DNA from: Elusimicrobiota bacterium | Lineage (GTDB): Bacteria > Elusimicrobiota > Elusimicrobia > UBA1565 > JACRDR01 | Direction of reading: 5' to 3' | DNA length: 64,000 bases | NCBI GenBank assembly: GCA_016194745.1 | Contig: JACQBA010000005.1 | Coordinates: 1 to 64,000 of the forward strand | Shown: in pieces, positions 9,683-18,320 of the stretch | How positions within the stretch are numbered: the first letter of the stretch is position 1 | Layout of the letters: each line of letters opens with the position of its first letter | Made by a program: the position numbers and the translations under genes | Notes under the pieces: model-generated | Databases searched by the model: none | What the model was told of the DNA's origin: nothing | What the model saw: only the letters and a program-made list of their open reading frames with translations

Positions 9683-11017
9683 ATGATCCAATCCATCGCG
9701 AACGTCTTCGAAGTCCCGGATCTGCGCAAGCGCGTCCTCTATACGTTGGGCGCGCTCGCCGTCTACCGGCTTGGAGCGGCGATCCCGATCCCCGGGATCA
9801 ACTCGGAGGCGATCCGCGCGCTGTTCGCGGCGACGAGCGCCAATAATATCCTGGGCTTTCTCGACATGTTCTCGGGCGGAGCGCTCGGGCAGTTCTCGAT
9901 CTTCTCGATGGGCGTCATGCCCTACATCAACGCGTCGATCATCGTGAGCCTTCTGCAGGGCGCGCACGTGATCCCGTACTTGGACCGGCTCGCCAAGGAA
10001 GGCGAGCTCGGCCGGCGCAAGCTCAACCAGCTCACGCGCTACTTGACCCTCTTTCTCGCGGCGTTCCAGGGCTTCGGCCTCACCATCGCGATCACCAAGA
10101 TGCCTACGCCCGGCAACATCCCCGTGGTCGCGAACCCGACGTGGTTCTTCTACGTCGTCACCGTGCTCACGATGACGGCGGGCTGCGTCTTCGTCATGTG
10201 GCTCGGCGAGCAGATGACGGAGCAGGGCATCGGCAACGGCATCTCGCTCATCATCTTCACCGGCATCGTCGACCGCATCCCGGGCGCGGTGATGAAGCTC
10301 GCCCAGCTCGTGCAGGCGGATGAAGTCTCGATCATCAAGGCGCTGCTCCTCATCGGCATCATCCTCGCGATCACCGCGTTCGTGGTCGAGGTGGAGACGG
10401 CGCAGCGGAAGATCCCCATCCAATACGCGAAGAAGGTCGTCGGGCGCAAGATGTACGGGGGCGCGTCCAGCTTCCTCCCGCTCAAGGTGGACCAGTCGGG
10501 CGTCATCGCGGTCATTTTCGCAGCGAGCCTTCTCTCGGTCCCGATGTTCGTCGCCCAGTTCTCGAACTCCAGCATCGCGCAGGGGATCAACAACTTCCTC
10601 GGCCGGGGCAACTGGGTTTACGAGGCGCTCTACGGCGGGCTCATCATCTTCTTCTGCTACTTCTACAACTCGGTGAGCATCAATCCCCAGGACTTGGCGG
10701 AGAACCTCAAGAAGTCGGGCGGCTTCATCCCGGGGACTCGGCCCGGCGACCCGACGGCCAAGTACATCGAGTGGGTGCTCGACCGCATCACGCTCGGCGG
10801 AGCGCTCTTCGTGGCGGCCGTCTGCGTCCTGCCGGACTACCTCCGCTCGAGCTTCAATACCCCGTTCTACTTCGGCGGCACCGCGCTCCTCATCTGCGTG
10901 GGCGTCGCGCTCGACACCATGGGACAGCTCGAGTCGCACATGATCATGCGCAACTACGAGGGCTTCCTTAAGAAGGGCCGCATCCGCCAGCGGTGGTTCA
11001 ACGTGGGGCAGCGCTAG
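9683..11017 (+). CDS. secY: Preprotein translocase subunit SecY
   Basis: 444 residues, normal length, with the ten transmembrane helices of the protein-conducting channel. Family blocks visible: IPIPGINSEAI in the first periplasmic part, FSIFSMGVMPYINASII, GIGNGISLIIF, the RKIPIQYAKKVVGRK cytosolic loop and FNVGQR end. It partners SecE/SecG and the SecA motor to export the many signal-peptide proteins encoded downstream. Placed after rplO as in the spc operon. Confidence 0.98.
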   Translation: MIQSIANVFEVPDLRKRVLYTLGALAVYRLGAAIPIPGINSEAIRALFAATSANNILGFLDMFSGGALGQFSIFSMGVMPYINASIIVSLLQGAHVIPYLDRLAKEGELGRRKLNQLTRYLTLFLAAFQGFGLTIAITKMPTPGNIPVVANPTWFFYVVTVLTMTAGCVFVMWLGEQMTEQGIGNGISLIIFTGIVDRIPGAVMKLAQLVQADEVSIIKALLLIGIILAITAFVVEVETAQRKIPIQYAKKVVGRKMYGGASSFLPLKVDQSGVIAVIFAASLLSVPMFVAQFSNSSIAQGINNFLGRGNWVYEALYGGLIIFFCYFYNSVSINPQDLAENLKKSGGFIPGTRPGDPTAKYIEWVLDRITLGGALFVAAVCVLPDYLRSSFNTPFYFGGTALLICVGVALDTMGQLESHMIMRNYEGFLKKGRIRQRWFNVGQR

Positions 11018-11674
11018 ATGCGGATCGTCCTGTTGGGCTGCCCGGGCGCCGGCAAGGGGACGCAGTCCAAGATCCTCGCCGAGCGCTACGGCCTCGAGCA
11101 CGTCGCGACGGGCGACCTTTTCCGCGCCGAGATCGCGGCCAAGTCGCCGCTCGGCCTTAAGGTGGAGAATTATCTCAAGTCCGGCACGCTCGTCCCGGAC
11201 GCGACGGTGGTCGATCTCGTCGCCTCCAAGCTCGACGGCTTGACCCGGGGCTTCCTCCTGGACGGATTTCCGAGGACGCTGGAGCAGGCGCAGTCCTTGG
11301 ACAAGTACCTTTCGAAGAACAAGGCCGGCATCGACCTCGTCCTCTATCTCAACATGAATGAGAAAGAGGTCATGCGGCGCCTGACCAGCCGGCGCAGCTG
11401 CCCCAAGTGCGGCGAACTCTACAACGTGATCAGCAGGCCGCCGCAGGCCGAGGGCAAGTGCGACAAGTGCGGGGCGGACCTCGTCCAGCGCCCGGACGAC
11501 AGCGAGACGACGGTGAAGAAGCGACTCATGGTCTACGACGACCTGACGCGGCCCCTCGTCGCCTACTACCGGTCCCAATCCGATTTCCACGAGGTCGACG
11601 GCGCGCAGCCGGTCGAGACGGTGACCGAGCAGCTGACCTCGATCGTCGACAGCAACCGCGGAGCGGCGAGGTAG
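11018..11674 (+). CDS. adk: Adenylate kinase, zinc LID type
   Basis: 218 residues. P-loop GCPGAGKGTQ at residues 7-16, ATGDLFRAEI AMP-binding segment, LLDGFPRTLEQA, and a LID domain carrying CPKCG and CDKCG pairs that should bind zinc. The enzyme converts ATP+AMP to 2 ADP. It starts on the base after the secY stop, consistent with the conserved secY-adk-map order. Confidence 0.97.
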   Translation: MRIVLLGCPGAGKGTQSKILAERYGLEHVATGDLFRAEIAAKSPLGLKVENYLKSGTLVPDATVVDLVASKLDGLTRGFLLDGFPRTLEQAQSLDKYLSKNKAGIDLVLYLNMNEKEVMRRLTSRRSCPKCGELYNVISRPPQAEGKCDKCGADLVQRPDDSETTVKKRLMVYDDLTRPLVAYYRSQSDFHEVDGAQPVETVTEQLTSIVDSNRGAAR

Positions 11675-11676
11675 AG

Positions 11677-12450
11677 ATGCCCGTGACCACCGCCCAGGCC
11701 GTCGAGATCAAGAGCAAGGACGAGATCAAGATCATGCGCGAAGCCGGCGTGATCCTCGCGGCCGCGCTCGAGAAGGTCGCCGAGGCCGTGGCGCCCGGCG
11801 TGACCACGCTCGAGCTCGACAAGGTGGCCGAGTCCGAGATCCGAAAGCGCAAGGCGACGCCCGCCTTCCTCAACTACCGAGGATTTCCGGCGACGATCTG
11901 CATCTCGATCAACTCCGAGGTCGTGCACGGCATCCCCAAGAAGGACCGCAAGCTCGAGGCCGGCGACATCGTGAGCCTGGACCTCGGCTGCATCTGGAAG
12001 GGCTTCTACTCGGACTCCGCGGTCACCGTGCCGGTCGGCAAGGTGGCCAAGAGCGAGACCGATCTGATCGAGGCGACGCGCGTCTCTTTGGAGAAGGGCA
12101 TCGAGCAGATGTGGCCGGGCAAGCGGCTCGGCGACATCGGCGCGGCGGTGCAGGGGCACGTCGAGCCCAAAGGATATTCCGTCGTGCGCTCCTTCGTGGG
12201 CCACGGCATCGGCCGGGCGCTGCACGAGGCGCCGGCCGTGGCGAACTACGGCAAGCCCGGAACGGGGCTTCGCATCGTCGAGGGCATGGTCCTCGCGGTC
12301 GAGCCCATGGTGAACAAGGGCGGGCCGGACGTGAAGATTCTCAGCGACGGTTGGACTGCGGTGACGACGGACGGGAGCCTGTCAGCGCACTTCGAGCATT
12401 CGATCGCGGTCACGGAGAACGGGCCGGTCGTGCTGACCTTGCCCGGATAG
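11677..12450 (+). CDS. map: Methionine aminopeptidase type I
   Basis: 257 residues from ATG 11677, two bases after the adk stop. It removes initiator Met from nascent proteins. The dimetal ligands are all present in family context: VSLDLG (Asp), FYSDSA (Asp), GHGIG (His), VEPM (Glu) and HFEHSIAV (Glu); EVVHGIP holds the substrate-site His. No N-terminal zinc-finger extension. The frame is open upstream into adk, but only the 11677 start matches the family. Confidence 0.96.
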   Translation: MPVTTAQAVEIKSKDEIKIMREAGVILAAALEKVAEAVAPGVTTLELDKVAESEIRKRKATPAFLNYRGFPATICISINSEVVHGIPKKDRKLEAGDIVSLDLGCIWKGFYSDSAVTVPVGKVAKSETDLIEATRVSLEKGIEQMWPGKRLGDIGAAVQGHVEPKGYSVVRSFVGHGIGRALHEAPAVANYGKPGTGLRIVEGMVLAVEPMVNKGGPDVKILSDGWTAVTTDGSLSAHFEHSIAVTENGPVVLTLPG

Positions 12451-12462
12451 ATTGAGAGGAGA

Positions 12463-12681
12463 ATGAGCAACCAAGAGAAGATCGAGATCGAGGGCAGCAT
12501 CATCGAAGCGCTGCCGAACGCCATGTTCCGCGTGAAGATTCCGGGTGATAAGATCGTCCTGGCGCACATCTCGGGCAAGATGAGGATGCACTACATCAAG
12601 ATCCTGCCCGGCGACAAGGTGCGCCTCGAACTCTCGCCGTACGATCTCACGCGGGGACGAATCGTCTACAGGGAAAAATAA
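12463..12681 (+). CDS. infA: Translation initiation factor IF-1
   Basis: 72 residues, exact family size. Single S1-like OB fold with [40 protein letters not shown] and the closing [13 protein letters not shown]-1 blocks the A site during initiation. GAGGAGA precedes the ATG. The stop codon directly abuts the rpmJ ATG. Confidence 0.98.
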   Translation: MSNQEKIEIEGSIIEALPNAMFRVKIPGDKIVLAHISGKMRMHYIKILPGDKVRLELSPYDLTRGRIVYREK

Positions 12682-12795
12682 ATGAAAGTCAGAGCGAGCG
12701 TGAAGCCGATTTGCCAGAAGTGCAGGATCATCAAGCGCCGAGGCGTCGTGCGGGTGCTGTGCAGCAACCCCCGCCATAAGCAGCGGCAAGGATAG
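12682..12795 (+). CDS. rpmJ: 50S ribosomal protein L36, zinc-binding form
   Basis: 37 codons reading [20 protein letters not shown] and ending [10 protein letters not shown]11, C14, C27 and H32 form the expected zinc site of the 'C+' paralogue. Position between infA and rpsM is the canonical one. It starts on the base after the infA stop codon. Confidence 0.97.
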   Translation: MKVRASVKPICQKCRIIKRRGVVRVLCSNPRHKQRQG

Positions 12796-12807
12796 CGAGG
12801 AGAGATT

Positions 12808-13215
12808 ATGGCACGCGTAGCGGGCATCGACCTGCCGAAGAACAAGAGGATCGACATCGCGCTGACCTACCTGTACGGGGTAGGCCGGGCGCAGTCGCTC
12901 AAAATCCTGGAGAAGCTGAAGGGATCGATCGATCCCAAGGCCCGGGTCAAGGACCTGACCGAGAACCAAGTCGGTCTCATCAACAATCTACTGCAGAAGG
13001 AGTACAAGGTGGAGGGCGAACTGCGCCGCGAGGTGCAGCAGGCGATCCACCGCTACGTGGAGATCGGTTGCTGGCGCGGAGTGCGCCATCGCCGGAACCT
13101 CCCGGTCCGCGGACAGCGGACCCGCACGAACGCGCGCACGCGCCGCGGCCGCCGCAAGACCGTGGGCGCGGGCAAGGCCGCCGCGAAGCCGGCAGCCGCG
13201 CCGGCCAAGAAGTAG
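12808..13215 (+). CDS. rpsM: 30S ribosomal protein S13
   Basis: 135 residues. [21 protein letters not shown] start, helix-two-turns-helix region, and the [22 protein letters not shown] signature near residues 94-115. The last ~15 residues are an Ala/Lys/Pro tail slightly longer than usual. S13 contacts P-site tRNA and bridges to the 50S subunit. GAGGAGA ribosome-binding site upstream. Confidence 0.97.
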   Translation: MARVAGIDLPKNKRIDIALTYLYGVGRAQSLKILEKLKGSIDPKARVKDLTENQVGLINNLLQKEYKVEGELRREVQQAIHRYVEIGCWRGVRHRRNLPVRGQRTRTNARTRRGRRKTVGAGKAAAKPAAAPAKK

Positions 13216-13233
13216 ACTCAGGGAGATAAGTAC

Positions 13234-13674
13234 ATGGCAGACGAGAAACCGAAGGAAGCAGCCCCAGGCGCGCCGGCTCCGCAAGGAGCCCCGGCGGCGG
13301 CCGCTCGGCCGAAGAAGAACTATAAGTCAGTCTCCTTCGCCAAGGTGTTCATCCAATCTTCGTTCAACAACACGATCGTGTCGATCACGGACGAGCGGGG
13401 AGACGTGCTGACGTGGGCCTCCGCCGGCTCGGCGGGATTCAAGGGCACGAGGAAAGGGACTCCGTTCGCGGCGCAGATGACGTCGCAGAAGGCGGCGCGT
13501 CGCGCGTCGGAGTTGGGCGTCAAACAGGTCACGGTGTTCGTCAGCGGGCCCGGGCCGGGACGCGAGACGGCGATCCGCGCGCTTCAATCCGCGGGGCTCA
13601 ATATCTTGAGCATCAAGGACGTGACGCCGCTGCCGCATAACGGCTGCCGGCGCCCGAAGCCGAGGAGAGTGTAA
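13234..13674 (+). CDS. rpsK: 30S ribosomal protein S11 with N-terminal extension
   Basis: 146 residues, about 17 more than usual. The S11 core begins near residue 33 ([21 protein letters not shown]) and ends with the invariant-like [18 protein letters not shown]. The N-terminal tail is Pro/Ala/Gly-rich. S11 forms the 30S platform near the mRNA exit. CAGGGAGA lies upstream of the start. Confidence 0.96.
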   Translation: MADEKPKEAAPGAPAPQGAPAAAARPKKNYKSVSFAKVFIQSSFNNTIVSITDERGDVLTWASAGSAGFKGTRKGTPFAAQMTSQKAARRASELGVKQVTVFVSGPGPGRETAIRALQSAGLNILSIKDVTPLPHNGCRRPKPRRV

Positions 13675-13675
13675 G

Positions 13676-14302
13676 ATGGCGCGATATATCGGACCTGTCT
13701 GCAAGCTGTGCCGCCGGGAACAAACGAAGCTGTTCCTCAAGGGCGAGAAGTGCTTCACCAAGTGCATCCTCGACAAGCGTGCGACCATCCCCGGGATGGC
13801 GAAGCCGCAGCGCTCGAAGCCGTCGGAGTACATGATCCGGCTGCGCGAGAAGCAGAAGCTGCGCCGCATGGCCTCGATCACCGAGCGGCCGTTCGAGCGG
13901 CTCGTGACGCGCGCCTCTCAGTCGACGGGAAAGACCGGCGAGGAGCTGCTCAAGTTCCTCGAGTGCCGGCTCGACAACGTCGTCCGGCGGCTCGGCTTCG
14001 CGGTCTCGCTCAAGACGTCGCGCCAGCTCGTCCTGCACGGGCACGTCCGCGTCGACGGCAGAACGGTCAACATTCCGTCCTTCGAGGTGAAGCCCGGACA
14101 GGTCGTCCAGGTGAACCCGAAGATCAAGGACAACGTCGGGATCAAGCTCGGGTTGGACTACGCCGCGCGCAAGTCGACGCGGCCGGCCTTCCTCGAGTTC
14201 AACGAGGCGGAGTTCTCAGGCAAGCTTTCACGGCTGCCGACCCGGGAAGAGATGTCGTTCCCGGTCGCCGAGCACCTCATCGTCGAGTACTACTCGAAAT
14301 AA
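13676..14302 (+). CDS. rpsD: 30S ribosomal protein S4, zinc form
   Basis: 208 residues. N-terminal zinc motif with C9, C12, C26 and C30, then the S4 domain (LEFLECRLDNVVRRLGFAVS-like block followed by ARQLVLHGHV-type RNA-binding loop, here SRQLVLHGHVRVDGRTVNIPS). S4 nucleates 30S assembly and in some bacteria represses the alpha operon. One base after rpsK. Confidence 0.97.
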   Translation: MARYIGPVCKLCRREQTKLFLKGEKCFTKCILDKRATIPGMAKPQRSKPSEYMIRLREKQKLRRMASITERPFERLVTRASQSTGKTGEELLKFLECRLDNVVRRLGFAVSLKTSRQLVLHGHVRVDGRTVNIPSFEVKPGQVVQVNPKIKDNVGIKLGLDYAARKSTRPAFLEFNEAEFSGKLSRLPTREEMSFPVAEHLIVEYYSK

Positions 14303-14329
14303 CGCCGGGTACCGCATAGGAGAAATAAC

Positions 14330-15352
14330 GTGGCCTACTACAAGGAACTGATCCTGCCGCAGAAGCTGCACGTCGACGAGAAGACGCTGTCGGACGGCTA
14401 CGCCAAGTTCGTGGCGGAACCGTACGAGCGCGGATACGGGCACACCGTGGGCAACTCGCTCCGGCGCGTGCTCCTCTCCAGCCTCGAGGGCGCCGCGGTC
14501 ACCGCGGTCCGCATCGAGGGAGTGCGGCACGAGTACAGCACGATCGGCGGCGTCCGCGAGGACGTCATCAACATCCTGCTGAACCTGAAGAGGCTCCGCG
14601 TGAAGCTCTTCTCCAACGGCCCGGAGACGGTCTACCTGTCCGTCAAGAAGGAAGGGCCGGTCACGGCGAAGATGATCCAAGCCAACCCCTCGGTCGAGGT
14701 CGTCAATACGGACCTCGTCATCGCGAACCTCGAGGCGGGCGGCAAGCTCGACATGGAGATCGAGATCTCCAAGGGTCGCGGCTACATCTCGGCGGAGGAC
14801 CTCCGTCAGCAGGCGAACTGGCCGGCCGGGTTCCTCCCGGTCGACGCGCTGTTCTCTCCCGTCGTGAAGGTGCACTACGACGTCGAGAACGCGCGCGTGG
14901 GCCAGATCACCGACTACGACCGCCTGATCCTCGAGATCTGGACGGACGGCTCGATCGGGCCGGCGGACGCGCTGATCAAGGCGTCGAAGCTGCTGCGCGA
15001 GTCGCTCAACATCTTCATCCCGGAGTCCGAGCAGGAAGCGGGCTCTCCGGCCGGCGCGGAGTACGCCGGCGAGGGCGGGGCCGACGGCGAGGGCCTCGTG
15101 GGCGGGGGCGGGGGCGGCGTGGCCGTCATGGACGCCAAGCTCCAGGAGATCCTCAATCAGCCCGTCGAGGAGATCGAGCTCTCGAGCCGCGCCTCCAACT
15201 GCCTCAAGGCCGCCCGGATCAAGACGATCCGCGAGCTGGTCACCAAGAAGCCCGAGGAACTGATGGCCGTGAAGAATTTCGGCAAGAAGTCCTTGGATGA
15301 GATCAAAGACCGCTTGAAGGACATGGGGCTGTCTTTGGGGATGCAATTCTAG
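14330..15352 (+). CDS. rpoA: DNA-directed RNA polymerase subunit alpha
   Basis: 340 residues from a GTG start with AGGAG seven bases upstream. The N-terminal dimerisation domain shows GYGHTVGNSLRRVLLSSLEGAA and the VRGRGY-type SKGRGYISAE; the C-terminal domain (EIELSSRASNCLKAARIKTI and NFGKKSLDEIKDRL) is complete, so UP elements and activators can act. The interdomain linker contains an unusual Gly-rich run around residues 245-265. rpsM-rpsK-rpsD-rpoA-rplQ is the classic alpha operon. Confidence 0.98.
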   Translation: MAYYKELILPQKLHVDEKTLSDGYAKFVAEPYERGYGHTVGNSLRRVLLSSLEGAAVTAVRIEGVRHEYSTIGGVREDVINILLNLKRLRVKLFSNGPETVYLSVKKEGPVTAKMIQANPSVEVVNTDLVIANLEAGGKLDMEIEISKGRGYISAEDLRQQANWPAGFLPVDALFSPVVKVHYDVENARVGQITDYDRLILEIWTDGSIGPADALIKASKLLRESLNIFIPESEQEAGSPAGAEYAGEGGADGEGLVGGGGGGVAVMDAKLQEILNQPVEEIELSSRASNCLKAARIKTIRELVTKKPEELMAVKNFGKKSLDEIKDRLKDMGLSLGMQF

Positions 15353-15384
15353 ACATACTTCCGTAACGAGTAATAGGGTAGAAT

Positions 15385-15729
15385 ATGATCAAGCATTTGG
15401 GCGGTAGGAAGCTGGGCGTGACCGGGTCTCACCGGAAGGCGCTCCTGCAAAACATGGCGACGAGTCTCTTCCTTCACGAGAAGGTCGTGACCACGATCGC
15501 CAAGGCGAAGGAGTTGAGGGGATTCGCCGAGAAGATCATCACCGAAGCGAAGCACGGCAAGCATCAGCAGGTTCGCCGGAGCATTCACAACAAGGTGGTC
15601 TTCAAGAAACTCTTCGAAGTGCTCGCGCCGCGATATCAAAATAGGCCGGGCGGCTACACGCAGGTGCTTCGCGTCGGAGTTCGCTCCGGAGACAACGCGG
15701 AGCAGGGCCTCATTCGCCTCGTTCAGTAA
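15385..15729 (+). CDS. rplQ: 50S ribosomal protein L17
   Basis: 114 residues, normal. MIKHLGGRKLGVTGSHRKAL, TTIAKAKELRGFAEKIIT and the closing RVGVRSGDNAEQGLIRLV define L17, a protein at the tunnel exit rim. Last gene of the ribosomal cluster. I see no convincing hairpin terminator in the 45 bases between it and mreB, so some read-through into the shape genes is plausible. Confidence 0.97.
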   Translation: MIKHLGGRKLGVTGSHRKALLQNMATSLFLHEKVVTTIAKAKELRGFAEKIITEAKHGKHQQVRRSIHNKVVFKKLFEVLAPRYQNRPGGYTQVLRVGVRSGDNAEQGLIRLVQ

Positions 15730-15774
15730 TAAGCAGCCGTCGGTCGTCGTAGGATAGAGGACCACCGCAAAATC

Positions 15775-16824
15775 ATGTTCGACTACCTGTTCAGTCTGTT
15801 CTCGAACGACATGGGCATCGACCTGGGTACCGCAAATACCCTGGTCTACGTCAAGAACCACGGAATCGTCCTCCGGGAACCCTCGGTCGTCGCCATCGAC
15901 CGGGAGACCCGCCGCGTGCTCGCCATCGGCGCGGAGGCCAAGCGCATGCTCGGCCGCACGCCCGCCTCGATCATCGCGGTACGTCCCCTGCGCAACGGAG
16001 TCATCGCCGACTTCGAAGTCACGCAGGAGATGATCAAGTTCTTCATCCAGAAGGTGCACAACCGGCGCAGTTTGCTCCACCCGAGGATCGTCATCGGCAT
16101 CCCCTCGGGTATCACGGAAGTCGAGCGGCGCGCGGTGCAGGAGTCGGCGGAGCAGGCGGGAGCGCGCGAGGTGTACCTGATCGAGGAGCCCATGGCGGCG
16201 GCGATCGGCGCGGACCTGCCGATCTCCGAGGCGCACGGGAACATGATCGTCGACATCGGCGGCGGCACCACCGAGGTCGCGGTCATCTCGCTCAAGGACA
16301 TGGTGGTTTCGAAGTCCATCGACATCGCCGGCGATGAGATGGACGAAGCGATCATCCAGCATTTCCGTCGCAAGTACAATTTGTTGATCGGCGAGACGAC
16401 CGCCGAGGACGTGAAGATTCAGATCGGGTCCGTCTTTCCCCTCAAAGAGGAGAAGACGATGGAAGTGAAAGGCCGGGATCAAGCCACCGGCCTTCCGAAG
16501 ACGGTGCTGATCACGTCTGAAGAGGTGCGGCAGGCGCTCATGGAGCCCGTGCAGCTCATCCTCGACGTGATCAAGAATACGCTGGAGGAGACTCCGGCGG
16601 AATTGGCTGCGGATTTGGTGGATCGCGGAATGGTGCTGGCGGGAGGGGGATCCCTGCTTCGTGGGCTGCCGGATTTGATCCGGCAGGAAACGGAGCTACC
16701 CGTGCATCGTTCGGCCGATCCTTTGAGCTGCGTCGCGATGGGAACCGGGAAGTATCTCGAGGAGCTCGGCAAGGGCAGACAGAACCGCCCCGAGCTCTCC
16801 TATCGCCCTAACCGCTCGCGCTAG
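15775..16824 (+). CDS. mreB: Rod shape-determining protein MreB (actin homologue)
   Basis: 349 residues, normal. Actin-fold nucleotide motifs: [20 protein letters not shown] (phosphate 1), [13 protein letters not shown] (phosphate 2), and the adenosine motif [11 protein letters not shown]. MreB filaments guide the elongasome. An AGGATAGAGGA site lies upstream of ATG 15775. It is separated from mreC by 168 bases containing terminator-like hairpins, so mreB may be mostly transcribed with the ribosomal cluster and mreCD-mrdA-rodA from their own promoter. Confidence 0.98.
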   Translation: MFDYLFSLFSNDMGIDLGTANTLVYVKNHGIVLREPSVVAIDRETRRVLAIGAEAKRMLGRTPASIIAVRPLRNGVIADFEVTQEMIKFFIQKVHNRRSLLHPRIVIGIPSGITEVERRAVQESAEQAGAREVYLIEEPMAAAIGADLPISEAHGNMIVDIGGGTTEVAVISLKDMVVSKSIDIAGDEMDEAIIQHFRRKYNLLIGETTAEDVKIQIGSVFPLKEEKTMEVKGRDQATGLPKTVLITSEEVRQALMEPVQLILDVIKNTLEETPAELAADLVDRGMVLAGGGSLLRGLPDLIRQETELPVHRSADPLSCVAMGTGKYLEELGKGRQNRPELSYRPNRSR

Positions 16825-16873
16825 TCGCGGGCCGAACGCAGCCGTACCTCGAACCGAATCCAGCCTGAAAAGG

Positions 16874-16928
16874 CGACGTTGGGGGCGTCGTTATGCTCTC
16901 AAAAGCGGCGCGGAACGCCGCTCTGTTT
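16874..16928 (+). terminator. Tandem hairpins after mreB
   Basis: A five-base-pair stem CGACG/CGTCG (16874-16878 with 16886-16890) is followed by a stronger seven-base-pair stem AGCGGCG/CGCCGCT (16904-16910 with 16916-16922, loop of five) and the T-containing CTGTTTAT. This fits a rho-independent terminator for mreB, though the T tract is weak. Confidence 0.5.
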
Positions 16929-16941
16929 ATTGCTAAGATTT

Positions 16942-16963
16942 AAACGAATTACGTTTGTTTTTT
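16942..16963 (+). terminator. Weak stem with T6 tract before mreC
   Basis: AAACG and CGTTT (16942-16946, 16952-16956) flank a five-base loop and are followed by G and six T residues. The stem is short and AT-rich, so this is either a weak terminator backing up the previous hairpins or part of the AT-rich promoter region of mreC (TAAGAT at 16934-16939 is a possible -10). Confidence 0.35.
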
Positions 16964-16992
16964 ATGCATAAAGCCGCAACCGAGCTCGCCGC

Positions 16993-17835
16993 ATGAATCG
17001 CGACAAGCGCATCGCGAACGCGCTGCTCTTCACGTACGGGATTTTCTCGCTCCTCGTGCTGTGCATGCCGCTGAGCGTCCCCGTCTTGTCGATCAAAGCC
17101 TGTATTTCGTATTTGATCAATCCCGTCCCGTACTACGGTACCCGGGCGGTCGACCGCGTAACGGGGATGCCCGAGGCGGTGGCGCGCCTCATCTCGGCCG
17201 ACGTCGAGAACATGAAGCTCCGCCACGAGCTCCAACGCGTTCCGCTTCTCGAGACCGAGCTCGAAAGCGTGAAGAAGGAGAACGACCGGCTGCGCTTGCA
17301 GATGGGTCTCAAGCCCGAGAAGACGCGCGTGCTGCGTTGGGCCAGGGTCGTCGAGCGCGACCCGCAGAACTGGTACCGCTATCTCGTCGTCGAGGCCGGC
17401 AAGGGGGAAGGCCTGGAGGTCAACGCTCCCGTCCTCGGCGCCTTGAACGGGCGCATCGGCGCGGTCGGGCGCGTGATCGAAGTCGGGCAGCTCACCTCCA
17501 AGGTCCTCCTCCTCGCCGACGAGACCTCCGCCCTCGCCTCCTATTTCCCGGCGAAGCAGTGGGAGGGGTTGATCGAAGGACAGGGCGGCTCGATGCTCCG
17601 TATGAACTACTTGCCGCCCGACGCCCAAGTCGCCATCGGCGACTCGGTGTACACGTCGCCGACCGGAGTCACGTTTCCGCCCGACCTTCTCGTCGGCCAC
17701 GTGACGCGCGTCTTCAAGCCGGACCCCTTCCTGGCGTTCCAGGCGGTCGAGGTCAGCCCGTCGGTGCCGCCCGACACTCTCAAGGAAGTGCTGATCCTGC
17801 TGCCGCTCAAGTTCACGGAGGCGACCAAGTCATGA
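16993..17835 (+). CDS. mreC: Rod shape-determining protein MreC
   Basis: 280 residues. One N-terminal transmembrane helix (about residues 11-33), a coiled coil (LRHELQRVPLLETELESVKK region near residues 76-100) and then the two beta-barrel domains of MreC with VVEAGKGEGLEVNAPVLGALNGRIG-type sequence. MreC is the periplasmic scaffold that activates PBP2-RodA. The stop overlaps the mreD start by ATGA, indicating coupling. Confidence 0.96.
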   Translation: MNRDKRIANALLFTYGIFSLLVLCMPLSVPVLSIKACISYLINPVPYYGTRAVDRVTGMPEAVARLISADVENMKLRHELQRVPLLETELESVKKENDRLRLQMGLKPEKTRVLRWARVVERDPQNWYRYLVVEAGKGEGLEVNAPVLGALNGRIGAVGRVIEVGQLTSKVLLLADETSALASYFPAKQWEGLIEGQGGSMLRMNYLPPDAQVAIGDSVYTSPTGVTFPPDLLVGHVTRVFKPDPFLAFQAVEVSPSVPPDTLKEVLILLPLKFTEATKS

Positions 17836-18320
17836 GGTACCTCCGCGGCGTCGGAGTGTTCGTGGGCGCGGTCCTCGTGCAATGGTGGTGGCCGTCGCGC
17901 CTTCCGATCTTCGGCTTCGCGCCGCAGGTGCTCCTCGTCATGACGATCGCCGCCGCCTCGACCGAGGTCCCGGCCTTCAGCCTCACCGTCGCCTTTCTTT
18001 GGGGCCTCGTCCTCGACACGATCGGCGTCCATCTCTTCGGCGGCAACGCGCTCGCGCTCACGGGGACGGCCTATCTCGTGTGGCTGGTCAAGCGCCAGGC
18101 CGACGTCTCGAACCCGCTCTCGCAGGCGGCGTTCACCGGCCTCATCTCCTTCGGCTACGCGCTGTTCTTGGCGGCGCTCGCCTTGGTCTTCAAAGGCGAG
18201 GCGTATTGGCCGGGCTGGGGCTCCTTCTTCGTGACCCCGGTCTTTAACGCGATCGCCGCGCCGATCGGCTTCGAGATGCTTCGCCGCTATATGAAGACGC
18301 CCGCGCACGAGGCGCGCTGA
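17832..18320 (+). CDS. mreD: Rod shape-determining protein MreD
   Basis: 162 residues with five or six hydrophobic helices and almost no soluble portion, the size and character of MreD. Begins MRYLRGVGVFVGAVLVQWWW and contains WGLVLDTIGVHLFGGNAL, typical of the family 'GLl.D......lG..al'. The ATG overlaps the mreC stop, and its own stop overlaps the next start (TGATG), so mreC-mreD-mrdA form a translationally coupled chain. Confidence 0.93.
   Translation: MRYLRGVGVFVGAVLVQWWWPSRLPIFGFAPQVLLVMTIAAASTEVPAFSLTVAFLWGLVLDTIGVHLFGGNALALTGTAYLVWLVKRQADVSNPLSQAAFTGLISFGYALFLAALALVFKGEAYWPGWGSFFVTPVFNAIAAPIGFEMLRRYMKTPAHEAR

Noticed and set aside
9581..11590. 669-codon minus-strand frame opposite secY
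   Set aside because: secY and adk are unambiguous on the plus strand; the antisense translation is Arg/Asp/Leu-rich filler.
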